Shown: piece after piece, positions 55,010-64,000 of the stretch
Layout of the letters: each line of letters starts with the position of its first letter
How positions within the stretch are numbered: the stretch's first letter is position 1
NCBI RefSeq assembly: GCF_018873765.1
Contig: NC_057919.1
Span: 64,288,984-64,352,983, forward strand
DNA: 64,000 nt
Direction of reading: 5' to 3'
Source of the DNA: Telopea speciosissima
Taxonomy: Eukaryota > Streptophyta > Magnoliopsida > Proteales > Proteaceae
Program-made: the position numbers and the translations under genes
The notes under the pieces: model-generated
What the model saw: the letters and a program-made list of their open reading frames with translations, nothing else
Databases searched by the model: none
Told to the model about the DNA's origin: nothing

Positions 55010-56714
55010 GGTGGGTCTCTCCATGAACCATCTTGGTATAATAGGGAAATTACTTTCTGTTATCTGACTCTACCTGTTGCTTGAGTTAGAGGAATACCAA
55101 TAGTTTCACTGAAAATAAAAGGGCCAAACCATGGATCTAACCAAAGGTAAGCATTGTTCCCGTTTCCTATCAAGAATTTGATGTGGTGAACAACTACCTC
55201 CCGGGTTTTTAATATGCCTAGCAGAGATGAAGAACAAGTATATGGAATCCGAATAGACCAAATAGCATCATGTTGAAAGTACCTTTGATATAACCAATCC
55301 ACCCAAATGTTGCGCTTGTTTGAGCAAATATACCAGAATTGCTTCATTAAACCAGCAATATTCCATTCATGGATACGTCTCAACCCAAGGCCTCCCTCAT
55401 TTTACGAAAGACAAACTATAGCCCATTTCACTTTGTGTTTCCCCTTGTCTGAACAACATTGCTAAAGAAATTTTGAAAATAGCCTTTCTATTGTTTTACA
55501 AACTGATTTTGGGAGAGAAATAACTCCAGCTCAAAAAATCACAACACCAGTCAAAACTGATTTTATCAAAAGAAGTCTACCAGCAAAAGATAAGGTGTGA
55601 TTCCTCCAAGAGTTTATTCTAGAGTGAACAGCATGGATGAGAGGCTCACAAAGTTGTTTAGACATAGAAGCTGATGTAAGAGGAATTCCCAAGTATCTAA
55701 TCGGCGGAAACTCAACACAAGATATGCCAAGAATATTAGATATATCGTTCTTGACCGGATCAGCCGAAACCAAGAAGAACGCTTGTGACTTAAGGTGATT
55801 CATGGAGAGCCCCGATAATGATTCAAAAGTGTCAAGACACCATTTGATAGAAGTGGTTGATTGAGTAGTAGCCTTAGAGAAAATAAAAATGTCGTCTGCA
55901 AAACAAATGTTAGTCATTAGCGAATTAGAGCAATTCTGATGAGGAGTTAGTCTGTTGACTTGGCCTTCAACATCCAATAAATCCGAAAGGAACTGCATAG
56001 TAATCATAAAAAGGTAAGGCGACATGGGGCATCCCTGTCTAAGGCATCGAGTACCTGCAATATAGCCAAATTGGACACCATTGATGATGAAAGAGAATCT
56101 AGTATTAGTAATGCCGGCAACCATCCAATTTATAACTTTTGCTGGGAAATGCATTTTGTTCAGAACTGAGAAGAGGAAACTCGATCCAACTGACTGTATC
56201 GTAAGCCTTTTGTATATCAATCTTGGCTGACCCCCTTTAAGGTTGTAATTGTGAACCAACTCTTGGCAAAGAAGAATATTCCAAGACTTTTAAAAAAATG
56301 TGCGTTAAATCCATCCGGCCCTGGAGCTTTGTCCCCCATCTGCACCAAACACCACATTTCTAATCTCAAAAGGAGTAATAGGAGGAATTAGAGATAGACC
56401 TTCTTTTTGGGTCAAAGCTCGGTGAATAGGGAGGTCGAAAGGAACACAAACATGTTGCCAAATAATAAACAATAGCTTCCTGTTCAATGGCTGTTTGTTG
56501 GGTCACCTGCTGCCTCTGAGAATTCAGAATGGAACTGATCCTGTTAGCACTCCTTCTAGCCTTAATACACCCATGGAAAAAACTGGAATTAGCATATCCA
56601 TATTGAAGCCACTTAATTCGGGGCTCATGGCGAAGCTCTTTCTCTTCTCTAGCACTCAACAACTGAACCTTCGCAGACAAATCCTTTTCTTGATGTTGCA
56701 AGGTAGGATCAAGG

Positions 56715-58562
56715 GGGGGAGGTGATCAAACTGTCTTGGATTTGTGCAAGGGAATTCTTTGCTTGTTAGAGAAGGGGAGAAGTTTTCCCAAAGTGCAATT
56801 TACCCCATGCTTTGAGCCGCTGCTTAACCTCCTTGAGTTTAAAAGCAACAAGAAACTTACATCAGCGACACGAACCTTATTATGACCAGATAAAGGAAAA
56901 TATTTGGAAAAAAAGGATGAGGAACATGTCATATGTTGGTTGCCCTTGAGTCAATTACCCAGGAATCGGGCATGACCGAGGTGCAGTTCCCACCAAATGA
57001 AATACCTGTGGAAGAGGGTATAACGGGATGGGTAGGCAGAGACAGAGCCAAGGCAGCCATGGAAGGAGAGACAGATGCCGAAGAAGATGTGTCCAAGCGA
57101 TTCACCATATCTCGTAGATTTTGCAAATCAGCTTGAAGTTGGGAAATTGATTGATTAGGCTGTACTTCAATAGCTGCCTGATGAGCACGGGTGTTACTGG
57201 GCCAACTGGAACCACCCTTCCCTTGCCCGCGAGTATCAGCAGGGCGACCATGAAGCTTCCAATAGCGGTCCTTGGTATGCCATTCCTTCCCACAGTGATC
57301 ACATTTAATGGGAGGGCGATCACCAGATGTTTGGATAGTGCTAGCTGAACGGGAAGAATTTCCACGGGAAGACTGGGAACCAGAAACAAGGGCCGATCGT
57401 TCCTGAGTAACAGGATGAACCAAGGCTGTACGCTGGCTGTCCTCAGTTGAAAGAATCTCATAGGTCTGTTCAAGAGTTGGGAGGGGAGCCCGATTCAAAA
57501 TGTTGGCCCGTTTATGATCAAATTCAATATTCAGGCTGGCCAAGAAATCAAAGACTCTTAAACCATCCTGCCACTTGCAGTAGGCTGTGGCATCAATATC
57601 AGTGGTTGTAGTGAAGGTGCCCAGAAAATCTAACTGCTACCACATGGTACACATGGTATTGTAATACTGAGAAAGGGACAATTCCAACTGCTTGGTGAAT
57701 GAATCTTCTGTCGCAATTCGTAACATTGGATGGCATTCCCAACCTAAGAATAAGTGTCCTTGGCGGTCTTCCAAATTTTTGCAGCCGAATCAAGAAGGAG
57801 ATAACGCCCAGCAAGGTCTTGATTCATGGAATTAACCAAATAGGACATAACCAGGAAGTTGAAATTTGTCCATCGATTTTGTGCAGTACTAGCCTCAACA
57901 AGCCTAACCTAAGTTCTCATGATGTATCCAGAAAGACCACGGGAGCCAATCGCAAACAAGCAAGAGCGAGACCATAAAAGATAATTGCTGTCATTCAACT
58001 TGATAGGATTCAGCGGAAGCGGAATAAAGTCGTGTGGCGATGAACCATCAAAATCAGAGGAAGCAGAAGAGATCTCAGAAGGGTCAGGCATGGTGGCTGG
58101 TAGAGAAAAAAAAACTCGGAAATAAACCCCCAAAAAAAAATCAGAACAAATGGAGGATAGGTAAAAAACCCTCGGTGGGAGTCAACTCACCAACAAGGGG
58201 GTTTAGAAAAATGGCAGCAAGGTAGAAGGCTCTCGCGGGAGAGAAAAAGGAGGCGAGAGGCCTGTGGGACTGGTGGGAGGTGGCGGAAAAGGTAGAAGAG
58301 GGCTGTGGGGCCTGGTGGAGGTGGTGGAGAGGCTGTCGGAGCCTGGCGAAGGTGGCAGTAAGTGGTGGAGGGTCTGGCAGGACCTGGTGAAGGAGGCAGA
58401 AGGTGGTGGAGGCCTTGGCAGAGGCTGGCGGAGGTGGCGCTAGGTGGTGGAGGGGCTGGCGGTGCTCTTCCTTACGGCAGAATCTTTAACCGAGAAAGAA
58501 AGAAAGAAAAAAAGGAAAAATTAATTCCTATATTCCTAGAATATTTTTGACTCTGATACCAT
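56715..58562 (-). pseudogene. Copia gag and leader, degenerate
   Basis: The minus-strand start at 58092 (MPDPSEISSASSDFDGSS) leads into a UBN2-type gag (IKLNDSNYLLWSRS). The frame breaks around 57900-57550. It continues at 57543-56930 with a zinc knuckle whose last cysteine is lost (CDHCGKEWHTKDRYWKLHGR) and the beginning of protease (PDSWVIDSRATN). Between gag and the primer site is a GGT-rich leader with degenerate repeats of about 50 bp (58258-58460). The primer site tggtatcagag lies at 58550-58561 (minus). RT and integrase are absent; the fragment ends at the 5' end of the LINE at 56712. Confidence 0.75.
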
Positions 58563-58780
58563 GTTGAATTCCGTGAATACTGGCTTGTCAATGAGACAAT
58601 GGCCATGCAATTATTTATAATCTTATAATATTTCAGCTATGGAAGATTTTCTTAACACTCAACTAGCACATTTAACATGCGCATAATGAACCTAGACACT
58701 ATAGGTACAAGGACGATATTACCCCTGAACCCATATTACAACATTAACATTATCATTCCCTCAGTTTAACAGATTCTACA
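58563..58780 (-). repeat. 5' LTR of the degenerate Copia element
   Basis: The LTR begins tgttgaattcc on the plus strand, immediately next to the minus-strand primer site. A minus-strand TATA motif (ttataaataa) is near 58609-58620. The far border, near gattctaca at 58780, is an estimate since no second LTR is present. Confidence 0.5.
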
Positions 58781-59056
58781 TTCAAATTCCCCCCAAACCC
58801 CATCCTAATATCTTGCACGCTTTATTTTCAATATAAACATGTACTGGACATTTCTATAAATACTTAGACTAGATTTACTTCAGTTATTCTTTGGTTGGAC
58901 TGTACCAATAAGAGAAAAAGATGATAACAGAAATGTTCATCATGCACACCCCCCCCCCCTTCAGAAATTGTAGATAATTTTGAAAATAAGGAACCATAAA
59001 TATGGGAGGTGCTGACACCAAAATATCCATTTCCATGATTAAGAGGTAAGAGGGAC

Positions 59057-61743
59057 CTGAGAAAAGTATCCTTGAAATGCAGATCCGTATAAGGGAGTAA
59101 GGTCAACCCCATAATAATTTTGTTGTTGCCAAAACAGGGCCTAGCAAGAAACAGAAGTAGTGTTCACACTTGGGGCAAATTCAGCACAAATTGAACTGTG
59201 GCTAAATTTAAGAAATAAACTAAATTGTAACAAACTATCCATCACTGTTACAAAACAAGAGGGAAAAAGGCAATTGCATAAATAAAAAATATTCCAAAGC
59301 ATGAAAGCCAAGGATAAGCATGGAAAAACTGCAACTTTCTGAGAACAGGCATGTGACCCAAAAAAAAAAAAAAAGATTTGGCATCCATTCTGCCAGTCTT
59401 GATCCAAAAATCACGTTAAATTCTTAAGCAAACATAAAGCGTTGCATCTTAATTAGGATATGGTCATTTTACCTTAATCAGGCTATGGATCTCAGTGACT
59501 GAAAGTTAGTCACAGTAGCTGCTGCTAGCCTGTGAATCTCAGTCTCTACAACTGTAACTGCAAACTGTAATTACATGTAACATACAGATTGTCCCTCTTT
59601 TCAATGTTGTCAGTGGAAAATCTAGAACAAACTACAGTAATATGTATTTTTAGAATATATGAACCTTAAAGCTTTCCTCACATGCTAAGACTGACAGGGA
59701 ATAATTGTAAAGATAATTGGACACCAAAAAAAGGGCCCTATTGCCTTGTGAAGTTAAAGAGAGTTCCAATCATATTTCTAGAAAGAATATCTTATTGACA
59801 AGATGGGTGAAATTACTACCAAGATTAAATTTTGAAGGGGAACTGTTCTTGGAGTGAACAAAAGCATCAAAGTTTTTAATCAAATTATTGTGGAAGGAGA
59901 CTCCGCTAATGTTATTCAGTGAGATGTGCTAACAATAATCCAATAAGACAATTGATGCAGGAGAATCCTGGACTGGGCCGACCCAACTGGTGCACTACTT
60001 GGACCAATCCAAACCCAGTTGCGTATCTAGACGGAGATGAACCAGGTCCAGTTTGAGTGTTTGGATCTAGTAGGATTTTAGGAATTTATGTTATTTGGGG
60101 AAATAATGTTTTTAGTTTATTTTATTCTTTCTTTATATTTAGAAGTTAGTTACTAGGATATTTAGTTTCCAATTGTTTTCAGCTTCCTCATTTGAATAAG
60201 TTTCCTAGTTAGATAGTGAGTCTTATTTTTAGGAGTCTTTTATTTCTCTTTATATATGATGTAATTCCCATCATTGGAGGATTATGAAGAATGAATTAAA
60301 GTTTGAGTTTGTCCATGTGCACTCCTCCTTCCCCTCCCCCCCCCCCCCTCCTTCTTATTCTATTATCCATGGTTTCTTCACCTGCAACTCTGATTTCTTC
60401 CAAGCTTCTCTCTTCTCTTTTCAAGTCCCCCATAAGCAATACTCTCATCTCATTAGATTTATTCCAACTCTTGCAGCCCAGCTAAATCGTCCATTCACTT
60501 GGATGCCAAGAATAGTGAATCACGAAGCTGATGACTTAGCCAAGCAAATGATAGTAAGACCTTTTATATTCTTTGGGGAAAGCCTTCCTTTGTAGATTGC
60601 TTCAGTCATAGTCTTATTGATTCTGTTGTAGGGGTGAATAAGTCAATCTTTCCCTCTTTGGAAGTTCTATTATTACTTTTTCTTATCAACAAAGCATTCA
60701 TCAGTTAATATATATATATATATAAAGAAGCTTCATAATTTTTATTTGCCAAGACCTGATTTCTTTCAGTATGATTGCCCACTCTCCAATCACTGTAACA
60801 CTGTTTCATCTGATAGTTTTCACACACTAAACTAATCCTTAATGATCTCAACCACTGCTAGCTTAACCCTGTGTTTTGTATGAGGATCAACATGCTGCCT
60901 GGCATTTGTTTGCCTTGTGTTGTGTCCTCCTCTGAGCACAATTGGAGTGCCACCAGTAACATTGAGCCTACCTCTAAAAATTGTCAATTATTACAACTGA
61001 GAACTAAATGAATCTACCACTCCCTATGTCCTTGTTTACTATGTTACCATGACAACTGCACATCTTTTCATTGTCACTTCCTTGAAATGGACATTTTTAG
61101 GAGGGTTTAAAAATCTACACCTGAACAAATTTTACAATACATGATTGTGCCCTATACTGCACATTTGGCTAAGCTTCTTGTGCCACTTCGGCTAGAGAAG
61201 CAGAGGGTCAGACATATACGTACCAGGTGTGAGGGGGAGAGACCTCCCAGAAGCTTGTGGAAAAGATTCTGAATGCCAACTTCTCATTGGATCTGCATTT
61301 AGCTGGCTTCTCAGAGTCTGATAAGCAGAAGCTCAGGAAGCTTAGTCAAACATGCACACCATTCTAATTATCCTTTTTCAATGCAGAAGAGTCAGCCAGT
61401 CAGGCAATTCTCTTTCCCCAGTCATTTAGAGCATGGATCAGTAAAATGCATCATACAACTTACGATCTGATTTCAGCTATAAAATGTTCCATCAACAGTT
61501 CAGATTTAGATTCGGATGCAAAATAATTTCTTAAATTAGTTGACCATTAACAACCATTACTACCAAAAACAATCTCAGCATTGAACGACGTGCATGTATG
61601 ACAAATCATTTCAGAAAGTGCATAATCTCAAAGTATGTATTCAAAACATCTATACTACGATGGACTTAGCAATCATCCCTTGCAATACCTTATTTGCAAC
61701 TTCAACATATAAATATTCATCGCTGAATGGTGCCATGTGTATC
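59057..61743 (-). CDS. PRMT4/CARM1-like histone-arginine methyltransferase, two internal exons
   Basis: Plant PRMT4 enzymes asymmetrically dimethylate arginine in histone H3 and other nuclear proteins. The exon at 61743-61689 (55 nt, acceptor tttgtag, donor gtattg) encodes IHMAPFSDEYLYVEVANK after one base of a split codon. The exon at 59140-59057 (84 nt, acceptor cttgctag, donor gtccct) encodes ALFWQQQNYYGVDLTPLYGS followed by AFQGYFSQ. They join in frame into a block that I recognise from plant PRMT4 (start of the beta-barrel domain, after the SAM-binding fold). Both exons are undamaged. Upstream exons would lie beyond 62294, where a Copia element starts and runs off the window. No downstream exon is visible leftwards. 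It may be a real gene with huge introns or a gene fragment. The intron between holds an LTR and a LINE end. Confidence 0.7.
59953..60321 (+). repeat. Possible solo LTR (TGATGCAGG to TGCA, 369 bp)
   Basis: Same ends and nearly the same length as the LTR at 22178-22542. It contains an ctttatatatgatg stretch. No target duplication was found, and the poly-C run at 60337-60350 follows. Confidence 0.4.
60360..60725 (+). mobile_element. 3' end of a LINE
   Basis: The open frame ends with WMPRIVNHEADDLAKQM, the usual C-terminal RNase H tail of plant LINE ORF2, then a stop at about 60593-60595, a short 3' UTR and a TA-rich end (60710-60724). It is strongly 5'-truncated and lies in the PRMT4-like intron in opposite orientation. 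Confidence 0.6.
60726..61688. other. Intron sequence without recognisable feature
   Basis: This is the remaining part of the intron between the two PRMT4-like exons. I see no coding signal in either strand and no clear repeat boundary. Confidence 0.4.
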
Positions 61744-62293
61744 CTACAAAGAAAAAAATCAAGGTAAGTCACTATCAAGAAATCGAGAAAAGTACAAGTA
61801 GATATTTTACACATGGATATTATATATATATATATATAATTACATATGTGTGTGTGTGTGTGTGTCAAGCTGCAAAATAAAGCAACAAGACTATAACCAC
61901 TGTAACAAATGCTGTGATTCAGAAGAATCCATGAGCGAGCCGGTACTGGGCCCACCTACAATTCTAAGCAGAATTATAAACAATTGAAGGAAAAAGATAA
62001 AGAGACACAGGAACAATCCACCATGAATAATAGTAGAGCCTCAAGAAAATTTGAATTTCGGTTTGGTGTCACTCATAGACCTTATTAGGGGTTTTGATTT
62101 GGGATTTAGGTTTTTTTACTCATGATTAACCCTCTGTTGGGCTGGGCCTATTTAAGATATAAGGATTATACATGGGCAATTGAGTCCACTTACCATGAAC
62201 AGAAAATGGGCCAAATATGTAGGCTCGTATTTCCCTCTCAGTCGTGGGGCTTAATAATCGATTATTCAGTCTTGTGAAAAACTGATTAAGGAC
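61744..62293. other. Probable intron upstream of the PRMT4-like exon
   Basis: A TA tract (61822-61838) and a TG tract (about 61846-61865) are present. A plus-strand open frame is absent, and the minus-strand frame reaching into this stretch (to 61955) is simple sequence. No upstream PRMT4 exon was found here. Confidence 0.4.
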
Positions 62294-64000
62294 TGTTGAG
62301 AACCATAAGATTAGAATATGTTAGTACCTTACATTTTACATTAGGTTAAGTTAGGGTCTTGTATTATTTTCCCTTTTTACCTTTTTACCGCTCTTTGGGG
62401 TTTAACTCTATTATAAATAAAGAGGACTTCTGTCATTAATGACAAGTCACATCATTCTCATTCTCTGATTCCGAACTTGGTATCAGAGGCCAAAACCCAA
62501 GAAAATTTTCTCGTTCTTCGCACTTCTCTACCGCCACCGCCGCCGCCGCCGCCCATTGGAGGCAACTGCCTCCTCGTCTAGCAGAGTAGATGACTCCTGA
62601 ACCATGCACCTCTAGTTCTACCTTCATTGTGCCTACCTCACCATGCGTCCTTCCACCACTGCGACCACCTTTTTATGTCGCCTCTAGCAGCACCACTCTC
62701 TCTTTATCGCGCCTCTCTCCGCCTTGATCTCTCTCTGTAGGGTCTCTCTCTTCGCCGTGATCTCTCGTAGTGCCCTTCCGCCTTGAGTCGTGACCTCCCT
62801 CATCGCCTCTCTCGGTGCTACCGCCGCGATCACCTGTCGGCACACCTCCTCCTCGTCACGCCGCCTATCCACTGGCTTTCTCACTGGTGCCACTGCGACC
62901 CACGTCGCCATGCCATACTCGCCAGCCTCCTTCGCTGGTGCAACCGCGACCCTAGTCGTCGTGACTCTTTGCCAATCTCCCTTGCCATGACTCTCATGGC
63001 TTGCTCCCCTTGCTTGCTCTTTCCGGTTGTAGAGTGATCCTCCCATCTTCTTGTTACCATAACTGATGAAACTGCAAGTGTTACCTCCACTGGCACCACT
63101 AAGGTGCACCCACTTGGACAATCAAGCAACTTCGGACATCACACTCTTCAATCTGGCCCTATCAAGCTCAACTGTTAGAATTATCTTACTTGATCCTGTG
63201 CATGTCTTCTCACACTCCAGGGACACAATTATTCTGGCCTCATTACGAGACACCCCCAAGCCGACGGATCCTACTACAGCCACCACATGATCATCTAATG
63301 ATGTGTTGGTAATGTCCTTTCTACTCAACTCTATGGAGCCATCTGTCAGTCCCAACTTTGTTCTCTTTAATTCTGCTAAGGAACTATGGGATGCTCCTCG
63401 ACAGACCTACTCGCAGGTAGGGAACTATGCTCAAATATATGAGATACGACGGCAGGTTTGTGGTACTACTCAGAAGGAGCTCTCTCTCACTGCCTTCTAT
63501 TCTGCCTTGACTACTCTTTGGCAGCAATTCGAATTTTATCATCCCGTTCCCATGGTTCATCTCGTTCCCATGGTGCACCTCGAGGATGTTGGTACCTTTC
63601 AAAAGGAGAGGGAGATGGAACGTGTATGACTTTCTGACAGGCCTGAACCCTGAGTTTAACTAAGTTAGGGTCCAAATACTGGGACGTGATACACTCCCCA
63701 TACTCCTTCAAGCATATAATTTGGTTCAGTCTGAAGAACACCGACAAACTGTCATGATGCCTACAACTGTTCCCATCCGATCTGCCTTGCTCACTACACC
63801 ACCTGCATTGGTACCTACAGATCTCTCCATGACACCTACTTCTGCACGGGAATCCATGAAGTGTGATTATTGTGGTCGCCCTCATCAAACACGGGAAACT
63901 TGTTAGAAGCTCCATGGGTGTCCCAAGGGTGGGTGCAATTCTAAACAGGGCAGCAATCATTCCCAGGCTCATCTCTCAGAAGCTTCTGACACTGGCCCTG
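62294..64000 (+). mobile_element. Copia element, 5' part (LTR, primer site, broken gag), cut by window end
   Basis: The LTR of about 184 bp begins TGTTGAGAAC (62294) with a TATA motif (ctattataaataaag, near 62410). The initiator-tRNA-Met-type primer site tggtatcagag is at 62478-62488. A (CCG)n-rich leader follows (62523-62550). Gag homology from about 63300 includes FNSAKELWDAPRQTYSQVGN (63364 onward) and a zinc knuckle CDYCGRPHQTRETC (63861-63902) with a stop directly after it. Several frame changes and stops make gag non-functional. The small LTR fits the Ale-type group, but lineage is not proven. Confidence 0.75.

Larger units (their letters stand above)
41080..56712 (-). mobile_element. 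5'-truncated LINE, split by a younger LINE and by a Gypsy element
   Basis: Pieces read in order on the minus strand. 56701-56305: endonuclease-RT linker, IKWLQYGYANSSFFHGCIKA. 56259-55531: reverse transcriptase, LRQGCPMSPYLF and catalytic CFADDIFIF, then PPIRYLGIPLT. 55383-55015: post-RT region. 43543-42531: zf-RVT, KPNPRGRFSLFSAWDSI and ITTNQLCALCERYPEDLIHLFFQC. About 42480-42050: RNase H with ESNQVADHLSKLSH. A T-run at 41081-41091 is its poly(A) tail. The post-RT region is interrupted exactly by the GGTGG-flanked Gypsy element, and the RNase H tail by a plus-strand insertion at 41302-42020. The endonuclease is missing. Frame changes make it inactive. Confidence 0.85.

Noticed and set aside
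62436-63290. Open frames in the leader of the right-hand Copia element, both strands
   Set aside because: Simple-sequence (CCG)n and CT-rich leader. Gag homology begins only further downstream.

Overview
This is a plant nuclear window. It holds intron-split genes of plant families (a YUCCA auxin-synthesis enzyme, a B1-type mitotic cyclin with MSA promoter motifs, an ankyrin/PGG-domain gene, two exons of a CARM1/PRMT4-like methyltransferase) set in an AT-rich background packed with retrotransposons, foldback elements and microsatellites. Long transposon-filled introns suggest a woody, mid- to large-genome angiosperm. I cannot name the species.

Layout. 1-4346: remnant of a Ty3/Gypsy element on the minus strand. 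4347-9150: gene-poor AT-rich DNA with a perfect TA-core palindrome and a 362-bp terminal-inverted-repeat element. 9248-13294: intact four-exon YUCCA gene (+), with several foldback elements and a G-quadruplex motif in its introns. 13295-16390: intergenic foldbacks and a possible hAT-like element. 16391-19411: nine-exon cyclin B1 gene (+) with four MSA cores upstream. 19412-25846: tandem duplications, a MITE, a decayed paralogous 3' end of the ankyrin/PGG gene, and Copia, Gypsy and LINE remnants. 25847-37293 (-): an ankyrin/PGG gene with a gag-like N-terminal exon. It carries frameshifts and a stop, and its introns hold a LINE, LTRs and four members of a hairpin family. 37377-38325: tandemly duplicated tRNA-derived SINE with a solo LTR in the second copy. 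39379-41079: half a foldback, a 248-bp tandem duplication and a Gypsy protease fragment. 41080-56712: one 5'-truncated LINE (-) interrupted by a younger LINE and by a young, nearly complete Tat-lineage Gypsy element (43544-55009). 56715-58780: Copia gag remnant (-). 59057-61743: two clean PRMT4-like exons (-). 62294-64000: 5' part of a second Copia element (+), cut by the window end.

The most unusual structure is the Tat-lineage Gypsy element. It has long terminal repeats, a 5-bp target duplication, gag, and a pol with both a Gypsy RNase H and a second RNase H. On the opposite strand it carries what looks like a complete spliced transcription unit (TATA box, PF04195-like ORF, frame-consistent introns, AATAAA). 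Between that unit and the integrase lies an array of eleven 66-bp repeats. The second unusual structure is a set of hairpin elements that share a core stem and loop while their outer arms differ from copy to copy, each arm still pairing with its own partner.

The host genes are unrelated in function (auxin synthesis, mitotic control, stress or membrane signalling, chromatin or protein methylation). Nothing suggests a joint pathway. YUCCA and the cyclin look functional, the ankyrin gene looks dead in this copy, and the PRMT4-like gene can only be judged as partial.
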